Numbered from the stretch's first letter, positions 7,244 through 14,164 are shown. The stretch is DNA of 25,592 bases from a virus (IMGVR_UViG_3300025913_000101:1-25592); one strand, 5' to 3'. A program made the numbers and translations. The notes: a model not told the origin generated them from the sequence alone.

Positions 7244-7598
7244 GCTCCTCGTTCCACTGGCGGCGATAATAGTCCTCCCACGCCGCTATGAGCGCAGGAA
7301 AGCCTTCTCGGTCTATCGGCCAGCACCCGCGCGGACTAGTGCCATATTCTCCCCATCCTGCCGAGCAGAAAATGCTCTGGAATAGCTCGACACGGGACGG
7401 CGACATTCCGGCGCGCTTGGCGATGTCGTCGCAGTATTCGGCCTTCGCCATGCCGCGTAGAACCTCAAGTGCCTGAGCGTCGATCTCGCTATTATACGAG
7501 CGGCAACGCAGGCCCAAGCTCTCCCACGGGTCCCAATAGTCGCCGATCTCATCTTCGGCGTTTGGCTTGATGATCTCACTGACAGGCTTGTCGCGCAT
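7230..7598 (-). CDS. Hypothetical protein, distal end of the leftward operon
   Basis: 122 residues from ATG 7598, one base after the stop of the microgene at 7600. The middle (ALEVLRGMAKAEYCDDIAKR) resembles a short helix-turn-helix-like segment followed by AGMSPSRVELFQSIFC. The C-terminus is Trp/Tyr rich (WEDYYRRQWNEE). A DNA-binding role is possible, but no family is recognised. Confidence 0.65.
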   Translation of the reverse strand: MRDKPVSEIIKPNAEDEIGDYWDPWESLGLRCRSYNSEIDAQALEVLRGMAKAEYCDDIAKRAGMSPSRVELFQSIFCSAGWGEYGTSPRGCWPIDREGFPALIAAWEDYYRRQWNEEPTAS

Positions 7599-7599
7599 T

Positions 7600-7689
7600 C
7601 TACCCCCGATTGAAGCCGATAGGCCGCGACACCGTAGATTGGCGCGGTGCGAAGCACGAAAGCGGGTTAAAGGTTCCGATTCTGTCCAT
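7600..7689 (-). CDS. 29-residue microprotein sharing a peptide with the gene at 15757
   Basis: ATG 7689 overlaps the previous stop by one base (TGATG), and the stop at 7600 is one base before the next ATG, so it fills the gap exactly. Its peptide APRQSTVSRP matches EPRQSTLSRP near the N-terminus of the product of 15032-15757. The codons CCG CGC CAA TCT ACG are identical and the flanking TCG/TCT and CCT/CCA are synonymous. That pattern argues for coding. It could be a relic of a longer paralogue. Confidence 0.45.
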   Translation of the reverse strand: MDRIGTFNPLSCFAPRQSTVSRPIGFNRG

Positions 7690-7979
7690 CAGGAAGCGCT
7701 CCTGTTGAGGGCGGGAGATAGCATTTCAATCACATAGCGCCGTGTGTAGCTTCTGTACCCTTGTGCTTCATCGCGCTCACACTCTTCAACAACCCGCTTC
7801 GCGCGTTCTTCCAGCAGGTCCAGCTTATCTACCCTTGATAGTAACGCTCGAATGTCTCCGATCCTGACGTGAACAATCTGATCGGGCGTGAAGCTCGGCC
7901 AGTCCCTATCGCGCAATCGCTCGCAGGCTTCAGCTACGTGATCGTGCTCGATCAGCTCGCGTTCGGGTGTGTCGGTCAT
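7689..7979 (-). CDS. Hypothetical helical protein
   Basis: 96 residues, start ATG 7979 coupled by ATGA to the gene upstream. It is charged and helical throughout (DHVAEACERLRDRDW; ALLSRVDKLDLLEERAKRVVEECERDEAQ) with a probable short coiled coil at 50-75. Such small acidic proteins are typical accessory-region phage products. The function is unknown. Confidence 0.65.
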   Translation of the reverse strand: MTDTPERELIEHDHVAEACERLRDRDWPSFTPDQIVHVRIGDIRALLSRVDKLDLLEERAKRVVEECERDEAQGYRSYTRRYVIEMLSPALNRSAS

Positions 7980-8293
7980 TGGGTTTGCCCTAATTGTTCG
8001 CGCGCTTCAGCGTGGGCTGCGCGAACTCGCTCGTTGTGCTTTTTACCGGTCCCCATTGAGCGGGCGTCAAGGATTTGAAGCGCCTCCGGGCCATGTTCAA
8101 CCCACGGCTCGCCAAAATCATCGACGGTAAGAACGTGGATGTAGGCAGTCGGGCGCAACTTCATAAAGTCGCGAAGTATCGGGGCCATCCCCGTTCTCAG
8201 CCACGGTCCTTTGCGCTCCGGAACTCGCCCCGGCTCTTGAAGCACAAGCCAGAAGCGATTTCTGTTGCGTTCGATAAATTCGGGCTCGCTCAT
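7976..8293 (-). CDS. Hypothetical protein
   Basis: 105 residues with alternating strands and helices: RNRFWLVLQEPGRVPERKGPW, FMKLRPTAYIHVLTVDDFG, then GPEALQILDARSM and a basic tail. It overlaps both neighbours by ATGA (start 8293, stop 7976), which supports the frame. It has no recognised motif. Confidence 0.65.
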   Translation of the reverse strand: MSEPEFIERNRNRFWLVLQEPGRVPERKGPWLRTGMAPILRDFMKLRPTAYIHVLTVDDFGEPWVEHGPEALQILDARSMGTGKKHNERVRAAHAEAREQLGQTQ

Positions 8294-8724
8294 TCCCCCT
8301 TCTCCTTTGCTAGTGCCCTGAGTGCGGCGGCGGTGAGAGCAAGGGCTGGCGTTGCGGCAAACCCGTGCGTAGCTTCAGGTGCATCGCGATAGCCTTGTTG
8401 GCCATTCTGCCAATCCGGATCGAAGCCACTTTCAAACGGCCAACACCACGCCTCCTCTATTTGCTTACCATCAAACATTCCGGGTTGCTCAAGACCAAAT
8501 CGCCACCCTTCCGGCACCAGTGACATCGCCGCGTCGAGTGAGGCGGTGTAGTTAAAGTCGCTCCGCCTGAAGTGTCCGTCACAGAGCAAAAACAGCGCTG
8601 GATTACGGGGGTGAGGATTCGCGCTGGGATGTCGAACTTGGGTGATCGCCCAATCAAGATCGCGATCCGGCCCTGTCGCAGCCTCGCAGCGGGACGCCAG
8701 TTCCAGCAGTGCGGATTTATTCAT
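8290..8724 (-). CDS. Conserved phage hypothetical protein
   Basis: 144 residues. The phrases LLELASRCEAATGPDRDLD near the N-terminus and YTASLDAAMSLVPEGWRFGL in the middle recur in accessory proteins of many phages of Alphaproteobacteria and others. The C-terminus AATPALALTAAALRALAKEK is also typical of that group. These proteins are small, soluble and of unknown function. Start ATG 8724. Confidence 0.75.
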   Translation of the reverse strand: MNKSALLELASRCEAATGPDRDLDWAITQVRHPSANPHPRNPALFLLCDGHFRRSDFNYTASLDAAMSLVPEGWRFGLEQPGMFDGKQIEEAWCWPFESGFDPDWQNGQQGYRDAPEATHGFAATPALALTAAALRALAKEKGE

Positions 8725-8732
8725 GGCTGGCC

Positions 8733-9173
8733 TCAGAGGGCTTTGCTAATGTGGCGGTCGATCCGCGACTTGATTTCGGCTATGCACTCCCGAACGCCGT
8801 CTAGATCCTCGACGAGTGTGGTCAGCGACAGCGCAGCCTTCACTTCGCGGAATGCGCCGACAAGCCGCTCATTCTCAGCACGAAGCTCAGCGCTCAGCGA
8901 AATCGCGTCCTGCCACGCTTTCTCCAGACCGTGTGTGTCAACGTATTGCCCGCCGTCACGGTGAATGATTGCCAACAGATCAAGCAGCATCCGCCTCTCA
9001 GCACGAAGCTCGTCTAGTTGGATTGCTTCGATAGCGGCTTGAGCGGCCTGACGAGATCGCGCTGCCTCCAAGCTCGCGCCGCCGAGCCACTCGTCAACAA
9101 AGATGCTTTCGTAAATGGCACGTGCAACACGTTCGATCCGCTCTCGACACGCCAGCAGCTCACTGTTTGACAT
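8733..9173 (-). CDS. Coiled-coil hypothetical protein
   Basis: 146 residues starting at ATG 9173, which overlaps the previous stop by one base (TAATG); the longer frame to 9215 would run into the DUF1643 gene. Residues 1-30 (SELLACRERIERVARAIYES) and 70-125 (LSAELRAENERLVGAFREVK) are helical with heptad character. IYESIFVDEWLGG followed by QAAIEAIQLDEL is a style common in phage accessory proteins. The function is unknown. Confidence 0.65.
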   Translation of the reverse strand: MSNSELLACRERIERVARAIYESIFVDEWLGGASLEAARSRQAAQAAIEAIQLDELRAERRMLLDLLAIIHRDGGQYVDTHGLEKAWQDAISLSAELRAENERLVGAFREVKAALSLTTLVEDLDGVRECIAEIKSRIDRHISKAL

Positions 9174-9718
9174 TATGAGTCTCCATGTGGGGTTTGAGAT
9201 TGGGGCGCGGTCCACGGCACGAGCGGCGTTTCGTATGCCAGCATAAGAGGGTGGCGAGGATGGCCGTCAGCGGCGGTTCCAAAGCACCACAGGGGTTTGC
9301 CGTTCGCCAGCTCGACTATGCGCCTGAAGCGGTCGCGGAGAGCCTTGGGTTGCTTAGCCAGCGGCCCCCATGCCACTACGACGCATTGAGCTTCGCCGAT
9401 GATCCGTTTAAGGTGATCGTCGTTATCAGGCCCGACAGGATCGGCGGCTGATTTAAGTTCCCGAACGTCGGTGGCGCGATAGGCAAATAGATTGCCGACC
9501 GTCACTCTGAAGCATCCGTGCCGCCGTGAAAAGCCAACCACCTTGCGGATCGTCGCGTCGTCAGTCTCACCGTCAGCCGTGGACGGATTGACCATGATCC
9601 ACGCCATGCGCGGCCCGAATGAGCGCCCAGCAGGCGCGGCCTCGCGGTCGAGGCGGTATCTATAACGCTCGCACGGGGAAATTACGGCTGAGCCTTCAGC
9701 GAACAGACCTTCCGCCAT
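9173..9718 (-). CDS. DUF1643 family protein
   Basis: 181 residues from ATG 9718, preceded by GGGAGGTAGGTGA; the open frame extends further back, but this start follows the upstream stop. It carries the family's hallmarks: YRYRLDREA, MAWIMVNPSTADGETDDATI and VGNLFAYRATDVRELKSA, then VVVAWGPLAKQP, and CFGTAADGHPRHPL at the C-terminus. DUF1643 proteins are common in phages and mobile elements. They have no established biochemical activity; the NPSTAD motif is the most conserved element. Confidence 0.88.
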   Translation of the reverse strand: MAEGLFAEGSAVISPCERYRYRLDREAAPAGRSFGPRMAWIMVNPSTADGETDDATIRKVVGFSRRHGCFRVTVGNLFAYRATDVRELKSAADPVGPDNDDHLKRIIGEAQCVVVAWGPLAKQPKALRDRFRRIVELANGKPLWCFGTAADGHPRHPLMLAYETPLVPWTAPQSQTPHGDS

Positions 9719-9719
9719 T

Positions 9720-9956
9720 TCACCTACCTCCCTTGTTGGGGACGGGTGGGGAGACACCCTGCTGAGCAAGCACGATGCCGAGAATTTCTCGCAGCCGAAC
9801 GGCGCGGTCCATTGTGACGATGGCGCGATCAATCGCCACGGTGTCCAAACCCCAGTCCACTATGGATTTGTGTGCAGATGACAACTCCGCCGCTGCTAGC
9901 CGTTCGCACTCACTCGCAAGCGCTTCGATTTGATCCGCATCTAGTTCGTCATCCAT
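9720..9956 (-). CDS. Small helical hypothetical protein next to attP
   Basis: 78 residues, acidic at the start (MDDELDADQIEALASECERL) and helical through VAIDRAIVTMDRAVRLREIL. GGAGAAG precedes ATG 9956. It is the first gene after attP in the direction of the leftward operon. The function is unknown. Confidence 0.6.
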   Translation of the reverse strand: MDDELDADQIEALASECERLAAAELSSAHKSIVDWGLDTVAIDRAIVTMDRAVRLREILGIVLAQQGVSPPVPNKGGR

Positions 9957-10022
9957 CTACATCTTCTCCTGTGGGGTTACTGGGTGTGGGCGCATCCTTC
10001 GGACCGGGCTTGCCAGTCCTTA

Positions 10023-10088
10023 GGGACCGGAGCCCTTCGGTCTCCGCGCTGTCGCGTGGCATCCCTTGCGCGGCGTCCCCCCGGTCCC
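10023..10088. repeat. Inverted-repeat structured region beside attP
   Basis: Perfect outer arms GGGACCGG (10023-10030) and CCGGTCCC (10081-10088) enclose inner arms CCGCGC (10044-10049) and GCGCGG (10068-10073). The transcript of either strand can fold into a two-level hairpin. No U-tract follows, so it is not a typical terminator. The 283-base gap 9957-10239 holds this, the attP core and nothing coding that I trust. Confidence 0.5.
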
Positions 10089-10163
10089 GTAAGTCATTGA
10101 TACGCAATGGCGGGAACGAAAGGTGAAGAGTGGGACGCGGCCTTGATTCCAAAGCCTTTTCCA

Positions 10164-10207
10164 CTTTCACGGCGAAAACACGGGTTCGAGTCCCGTTGGG
10201 GTCACCA
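10164..10207 (+). other. attP core: 3' half of a tRNA-Glu(UUC) gene
   Basis: From 10164 the sequence reads as a tRNA from the anticodon loop on: loop CTTTCAC with anticodon TTC at 10166-10168, stem GGCG, variable AAAAC, T-arm ACGGG-TTCGAGT-CCCGT, acceptor TGGGGTC, A and CCA ending at 10207. The 5' anticodon stem (expected CGCC) and everything upstream are missing, so it is not a full gene. This matches bacterial tRNA-Glu. Integration here would restore the host tRNA 3' half. The integrase stop lies 32 bases away. Confidence 0.85.
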
Positions 10208-10239
10208 CGTTGATTGTAAACGATATTTTCCCGCTCCAT

Positions 10240-11259
10240 TTACCGGCGTCCCCCTTTTAGGTGAAGCACGTCCCCCCGGCGCACTTTTCGCGCTGCCCCA
10301 CGGGCAATCATCAACGCTCGGCTGCGCTTCGTATAATGACGCACCACCTCCGGCGTCATGCCGACTATTGCCCCGATCTCGGTGTCATTCAGGCCAAGCT
10401 CCTTTAGGTAGCAGCAGGCGTTCTTCCGGAGACCGTGGAAAGTGTATCCGTCTTCTCCTATGGCCTTCATCAAGTCGCGGACTCGCGACTGCATGGTGCC
10501 GGTCGATTGGAAGGGGCGTCCAGAGCGATCATAGAGGATCGTCACCGCGCGGCGTGGAACCTTTGCGACCTCTTCCAACAGCAGCGGATGAAGCGGGACG
10601 GCCACATCAGCCTTGTTCTTGCTGGTCGTGAACTGAAGCACGAAGCCGTCATGCCAGCCATGCTGAAGGCGGATAGCGTCTCCAACTCTCGCCCCCGTGC
10701 AAAGCCCAAGGACGATTGCAAGCCGCGTCATGGGCGAAGCTTTGTCCAGAGCCTTTTCTAGCACGGCAGAGGGCCACGGTTCATGCTCTCCTATTGGGAG
10801 AAGGCTGATCTCGCGAGCCGGGTTATCTGAGCGCCAGTCGTTCGCGGCGGCATACTTCATCAGCGCCTTGAAAACGCGCAGCCAGTTGTTCGCCTTGCCG
10901 GGAGTGTCCTGGTATTCATCGCGCATCTTGGCGACGTGGAACGGGCGAATCCCCTTCACCGAGCGGTGGCCGTGGGCCTGCGACAGCAAGTCTAGGTAGC
11001 GAGAATCATTGCTTCTCGTCTTGTCTGATGGAATGGATCTGAACGCGGAACTGGCGCGATAGGCTGCGACCAGAGCGGCAATGGTCCCTGCATCGGGTTT
11101 GGCCCTGCATTCCTCGTGCGCGGCTTCCTGATAGGCTCTGGCGTGGTCCGGGTGCCACGGCGGCGGCAGACGGATATACTCGTCCTTCCCGTTCACCTTG
11201 CGCCGATAGTAGAAGCGCCCCTGTTTCTGGCAGAGGTTCTTCACTTGTAATCCACCCAT
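10240..11259 (-). CDS. int: Tyrosine recombinase (phage integrase)
   Basis: 339 residues. The N-terminal arm-binding region (about 1-60; GRFYYRRKVNGKDEYIRLPP) and SAM-like core-binding domain (about 60-150) precede the catalytic domain. Catalytic residues visible: R191 in CTGARVGD, K214 or K216 in TTSKNK, H275 and R278 in TFHGLRKN, and nucleophile Y309 in EVVRHYTKRS. The second His position is Met301 (GMTPEVV), a variant common in alphaproteobacterial integrases. It catalyses attP x attB recombination; the attP core lies just past its 3' end, so the pairing is direct. Its start overlaps the AlpA-like gene by 19 bases. Confidence 0.93.
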   Translation of the reverse strand: MGGLQVKNLCQKQGRFYYRRKVNGKDEYIRLPPPWHPDHARAYQEAAHEECRAKPDAGTIAALVAAYRASSAFRSIPSDKTRSNDSRYLDLLSQAHGHRSVKGIRPFHVAKMRDEYQDTPGKANNWLRVFKALMKYAAANDWRSDNPAREISLLPIGEHEPWPSAVLEKALDKASPMTRLAIVLGLCTGARVGDAIRLQHGWHDGFVLQFTTSKNKADVAVPLHPLLLEEVAKVPRRAVTILYDRSGRPFQSTGTMQSRVRDLMKAIGEDGYTFHGLRKNACCYLKELGLNDTEIGAIVGMTPEVVRHYTKRSRALMIARGAARKVRRGDVLHLKGGRR

Positions 11260-11489
11260 GTTGGATCGCCCCGCTCTTCGTTCACGATTCCGAACTGAGC
11301 GTCCACGTATAGATCAAGCTGGCGCTTCGCCCATAGCAATCTGGCGCCCTCTCTGACGGGCTGCGGGTAGGACTTATTGCGGACGCGCTCACGGAACCGA
11401 GTGGCAGAGACGCCAAGGTAAAGCGCTGCCATGTTCTCATCCATGCGAGCGGGCCAATGAGGCATCAAGGCGATGCGCTCGGCTCTCAC
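11241..11489 (-). CDS. xis: AlpA/excisionase-like HTH protein
   Basis: 82 residues from GTG 11489 (GTGA overlap with the membrane microgene). RMDENMAALYLGVSATRFRE then RVRNKSYPQPVREGARLLWAKRQLDLYVDAQ is the MerR-like winged helix of AlpA and excisionase proteins: helix-turn-helix, a wing with P-x-P, then LW-x-K-x-x-LD. Being immediately upstream of, and overlapping, the integrase, it most likely directs excision or controls int. Confidence 0.8.
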   Translation of the reverse strand: MRAERIALMPHWPARMDENMAALYLGVSATRFRERVRNKSYPQPVREGARLLWAKRQLDLYVDAQFGIVNEERGDPTWVDYK

Positions 11490-11662
11490 CGCTTTGGCCG
11501 CCCCTCAAACGCCGCCCACGCGAGAAACAGCGGCCAAGCAGCAACAATAACCGCGAGCGTGAGCCACTCTATCCAGCGTATCGGCAGGCAGCTGGACGAA
11601 GTGATCAGAAACACCGCCAGAGGCACCGCTCCGCATAGCCAGATGATCGCAATCGTGGTCAC
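11486..11662 (-). CDS. 58-residue two-helix membrane microprotein
   Basis: It starts at GTG 11662 (GTGA overlap with the previous stop) and ends in a GTGA overlap with the AlpA-like gene, so it is locked between neighbours. Two hydrophobic helices: residues 3-20 (TIAIIWLCGAVPLAVFLI) and 31-52 (IEWLTLAVIVAAWPLFLAWAAF), then a basic tail EGRPKR. The function is unknown. Confidence 0.65.
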   Translation of the reverse strand: MTTIAIIWLCGAVPLAVFLITSSSCLPIRWIEWLTLAVIVAAWPLFLAWAAFEGRPKR

Positions 11663-11775
11663 GCGGCACCGCGCGAGGGATGCTCGCCGTTACGGCCAAG
11701 ACCTTGAAACAGGGCTTGGGCTTTGCCGAGCAGCCCGATGGCGAAGCCACGCGCCCATGATCTGTATTTAGACAT
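11659..11775 (-). CDS. 38-residue microprotein
   Basis: ATG 11775 overlaps the previous stop; the stop overlaps the next GTG by 4 bases. It reads MSKYRSWARGFAIGLLGKAQ and on to ALFQGLGRNGEHPSRGAA: a short amphipathic helix with a basic N-terminus. Only the packing and composition support it. Confidence 0.5.
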   Translation of the reverse strand: MSKYRSWARGFAIGLLGKAQALFQGLGRNGEHPSRGAA

Positions 11776-11986
11776 CAGTGTTGTCCGGTGGTGGGGGTAA
11801 GGGCATCCACCAGTCTGGGCTATCCACCTCCTCCAATCCTTGCGCTAGCCACCATATGCCGTCTTCAGCATCGCAGTAAGCTGGCAGCGGCGTTGGGCCG
11901 TCATCGCGCTCGCCCTCCAGTCGGCTCCAAACGAGTACGCGAGTCCCGTCAAACGGGTATGTGTCTATCGTCTTCCATACTGTCAT
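11768..11986 (-). CDS. DUF551-like phage protein
   Basis: 72 residues from ATG 11986; an earlier in-frame ATG at 12037 would overlap the preceding gene. It follows the DUF551 plan: W-K-x-I-D-T-x-P-x-D-G-T-R-V-L-V at 4-19, a middle strand with AEDGIWW, and the terminal SPDWWMPLPPPP (WMPLP box). DUF551 proteins are common phage accessory products without assigned function. Confidence 0.75.
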   Translation of the reverse strand: MTVWKTIDTYPFDGTRVLVWSRLEGERDDGPTPLPAYCDAEDGIWWLAQGLEEVDSPDWWMPLPPPPDNTDV

Positions 11987-12020
11987 GACTGTGTGCCTGA
12001 TGATGGTGGTGTTTGGGTCA

Positions 12021-12458
12021 TCAGTGGAAATCCACATCTTCGTTCGCAGCTGCGGCCAATCGAAGCCCAGCAATGAACTTTCGCGCCGCACCGGCATATC
12101 CGCCGTGATATTCTATATGGCCAGCGCTTCCCTCGGTGGCATCGACAGCCTCTAGTTCAGGCAGAAGCTCTTCTAGCCGGTTGGCCAACGGCGCCCCTTG
12201 CTCCGGTCTGATAATCCCTTCGCAGTCGCTGTGAGCGATAAGAACGAGTAGAGGATCGCTCGGGGTTTCGGGCCAGTCTCCCATTAGGGCGTTTTCCGGC
12301 AGGTGGCCCCAATCGATCATAACTGTATCGGTTGCTGGATAATCGTCGAATTTGACTTTCCAAATGGCGTAACCGGCGACTTCAGCCACCTTTTGCCGCC
12401 ATCTACCAAAGGCCGAACATGCGCCGTGCCAGCAATCGTGCGATGTATCTAAGCCCAT
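12021..12458 (-). CDS. Conserved phage hypothetical (GLDTSHDCWHG family)
   Basis: 145 residues. ATG 12458 follows GGAGGG, and the product begins MGLDTSHDCWHGACSAFGRW. I recognise this N-terminus, the middle DPLLVLIAHSDCEGII, the LANRLEELLPEL helix and the C-terminal FIAGLRLAAAANEDVDFH from a widespread phage and prophage family of unknown function. The conserved H, D and C residues in HDCWHG and HSDCEG could form a metal site. The stop lies 34 bases before the next start. Confidence 0.85.
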   Translation of the reverse strand: MGLDTSHDCWHGACSAFGRWRQKVAEVAGYAIWKVKFDDYPATDTVMIDWGHLPENALMGDWPETPSDPLLVLIAHSDCEGIIRPEQGAPLANRLEELLPELEAVDATEGSAGHIEYHGGYAGAARKFIAGLRLAAAANEDVDFH

Positions 12459-12598
12459 TACGCCGCCCTCCGGCAACGAGAGCATTTGCACCGCATTTCA
12501 TGAAGATCGCCGTGCACCCAACGCCTGTGCCACGGTGTCTGCCAATTAGGCCTGGACATGAAAGACCTCTCTGGTTCGCGGCTGTTTCGGAAGATCAT
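12458..12598 (-). CDS. Cys-rich microprotein
   Basis: 46 residues from ATG 12598 (ATGA overlap with ninB); the stop overlaps the next ATG by one base (TAATG). A better ribosome site (AGAGAGG) precedes an internal ATG at 12559, giving 33 residues. The C-terminus MRCKCSRCRRAA has a C-x-C-x2-C knuckle, and the middle is Trp/His/Arg rich (WQTPWHRRWVHGD). Possible zinc-binding, nucleic-acid-contacting peptide. Confidence 0.5.
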   Translation of the reverse strand: MIFRNSREPERSFMSRPNWQTPWHRRWVHGDLHEMRCKCSRCRRAA

Positions 12599-13002
12599 GC
12601 TGCGACTCCTCTCTGTTCCGGTAGTTGGACCGGCTCCGACCAGCGCACGTCATGCTTCGCACCGTAGGCGTAAAGCAGCTCGATCAGGCCGGAGAATTGT
12701 TCCTTTGTGAGCGTCGAAGATCGCAGCCCGACTGGAAACGATCCTTGGCTCTCTAGGCACGGTAGAAACCGCATCTCGACGCCAAGTTCATTCAGGAAGC
12801 GAAGCTTGATGTCGTCGGTTGTGAACTCGCCCAAACCAGGAACCTGATCGCGAAGATCCTTAAGCATCGGCCAGAGCTTACGGTTCTGTTCGTCGGAGCG
12901 AGTTTCCTTGCCGATCTTCACAACGTCTCCCGCTGCGGCTTCGTCAATCAGCAGCTTGGCACGGGCGCGTTGCGTATCGCCAACGAGGCGCACGAACTTC
13001 AT
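12595..13002 (-). CDS. ninB: NinB-like recombination mediator
   Basis: 135 residues, close to lambda NinB (Orf) length. Signature: KETRSDEQNRKLWPMLKDLR (RS-x2-QN-x3-W-x-ML) and later STLTKEQFSGLIELLYAYGA. Lambda Orf binds ssDNA and SSB and assists Red recombination in place of RecFOR. Here it lies downstream of erf and yqaJ-like genes in one leftward operon, consistent with a complete phage recombination module. ATGA coupling with the HNH gene upstream. Confidence 0.9.
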   Translation of the reverse strand: MKFVRLVGDTQRARAKLLIDEAAAGDVVKIGKETRSDEQNRKLWPMLKDLRDQVPGLGEFTTDDIKLRFLNELGVEMRFLPCLESQGSFPVGLRSSTLTKEQFSGLIELLYAYGAKHDVRWSEPVQLPEQRGVAA

Positions 13003-13283
13003 GCGGCCCTCCGTAATTCTCTGACTTCGTAATTGTGGCGGTTCAGGGCGGCCAAGTGGACGGTGCTATGGCCCGTCTCTTCCTCGAACTGTCGATCACC
13101 ACCGAGCGAATGAAGGAGGCGATGGCAGGCGTTGCAGAGCTTGCAGACCAGCCAATCGTCTTTGGTGATCCGCTGCCAGTTCACATGAATAATGTGGTGG
13201 ACGCACTCCGACATTGCGCCGCACGGGCACACGTCCGGAAGCCAATTCCAATATCTCTGAACGGCAGCGGTCGCCATCATCAC
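12999..13283 (-). CDS. HNH-type (DUF968/Ref-like) nuclease
   Basis: 94 residues. Cys/His pattern: CPCGAMSEC (19-27), VHHIIH (28-33), then DDWLVCKLCNACHRLLHSLG (42-61) and FEEETG. Paired zinc ligands, a His-His active strand and a late H-x-x-H region fit small HNH nucleases of the DUF968 and P1 Ref type, which cut DNA in recombination contexts. NinG- or Ref-like roles are plausible given the neighbours. The exact family is less certain than the fold. Confidence 0.7.
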   Translation of the reverse strand: MMMATAAVQRYWNWLPDVCPCGAMSECVHHIIHVNWQRITKDDWLVCKLCNACHRLLHSLGGDRQFEEETGHSTVHLAALNRHNYEVRELRRAA

Positions 13284-13286
13284 GGC

Positions 13287-13535
13287 CTAGTAAGGAATAC
13301 CATCGTCGAGATCGGCTGAGAATCGCTGACCCGCCGTTGCATTCTGGCGCGGAGCGTCCGACCTCTCTCGCGGCTCGAACAGGTTGGCGACACACCGGCC
13401 TTCCGCGTCCGGTAGAGGCAGGGCGTCGAAGATCAATTGAATGCCCTTGTCGCCCTCGAACGCCGTTCCGATGCGCGTCCAGAATGTCTTATCGCGTCCC
13501 TTGCGCGGGGCCATAATGTCATATCGCTTGCTCAT
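13287..13535 (-). CDS. Small protein with SSB-like acidic C-terminal tip, candidate ssDNA-binding protein
   Basis: 82 residues from ATG 13535 (ATGA overlap with the exonuclease stop); the longer frame to 13718 lies inside the exonuclease. The body (KRYDIMAPRKGRDKTFWTRI, then GTAFEGDKGIQLIFDALPLP) looks like one small beta-barrel domain. The end ADLDDGIPY resembles the DDDIPF tip by which SSB recruits partner proteins. It sits between exonuclease and NinB genes, where an SSB-type protein would belong. The tail is seen; the DNA-binding role is inference. Confidence 0.7.
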   Translation of the reverse strand: MSKRYDIMAPRKGRDKTFWTRIGTAFEGDKGIQLIFDALPLPDAEGRCVANLFEPRERSDAPRQNATAGQRFSADLDDGIPY

Positions 13536-14164
13536 GCTGCCTCCAGTTGCTGTTCGTATCGGACGCGGAGTTGCGCCACCGTCTCGTCGATTTCGGCAAG
13601 GAAGCCGCGAACCGCGGTTTCGATCTCGCCAATCAATTCTTCGTCGCGGTCCACGCGCTTGACGAACAGGCGCATCCGTTCGGGAAGCCGGTTGTCGTAA
13701 CTGGCGAAGTCGCACCACTGACGGCCAGTGCAGGCCATCTGGAATTGCATCTGCTTCACATACTTGTCAGGAATAACCCCGCCGAGCAGCGTTTCGATGT
13801 GCGTGGCGCTGTTGGGGCATTTCAGTTCCAACAGTCCGTCGTCGCCGATCAGGCCATCGGGAGACGCGCCGGCCATCTCGATAGACGGGTGCGGCATGAA
13901 GCCGACCTGGACCACGTCACGGTCGATGTAGAACTCGTAAGCCCGCCGAGCTTCCGGCTCCGTCTCGGTCCCGTGGATCATCGCCGCGTTCGTGAATGAC
14001 GGCGCGACGCACCCTGTCAGGCGCTCGCAAATGAGTTGCGAGGCATAGTTCGCCCGTGAGGCTGAATATCCGCTCTTGGTGCGAGCCATCAGGTCCGCGA
14101 TCCGTGAGGCCGTGACTTTGCCGCAGCGCTCTTGCAGCCATGCGTCTGTACCCTGCGCGTTCAC
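13532..14164 (-). CDS. YqaJ-family viral recombinase exonuclease
   Basis: 210 residues. The lambda-exonuclease-like PD-(D/E)XK core is clear: WLQERCGKVTASRIADLMAR at the start, E69/E71 in TETEPEARRAYE, D103 in GASPDGLIG, and E113-L-K115 in LLELKCPNS, followed by PDKYVKQMQFQMACTGRQWC. This enzyme resects 5' ends to give ssDNA for the annealing protein. Pairing with erf upstream makes a two-component recombination system. Coupled by ATGA on both sides. Confidence 0.93.
   Translation of the reverse strand: MNAQGTDAWLQERCGKVTASRIADLMARTKSGYSASRANYASQLICERLTGCVAPSFTNAAMIHGTETEPEARRAYEFYIDRDVVQVGFMPHPSIEMAGASPDGLIGDDGLLELKCPNSATHIETLLGGVIPDKYVKQMQFQMACTGRQWCDFASYDNRLPERMRLFVKRVDRDEELIGEIETAVRGFLAEIDETVAQLRVRYEQQLEAA

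Noticed and set aside
10090-10207. Complete tRNA gene
   Set aside because: No 5' acceptor strand (GACCCCA), D-arm or 5' anticodon stem precedes the 3' half.
9949-10239. 96-codon reverse frame reading GDPNGTRTRVFAVK across the att region
   Set aside because: The familiar GTRTRVFAV peptide is the reverse reading of a tRNA-Glu 3' half, a common false gene call.
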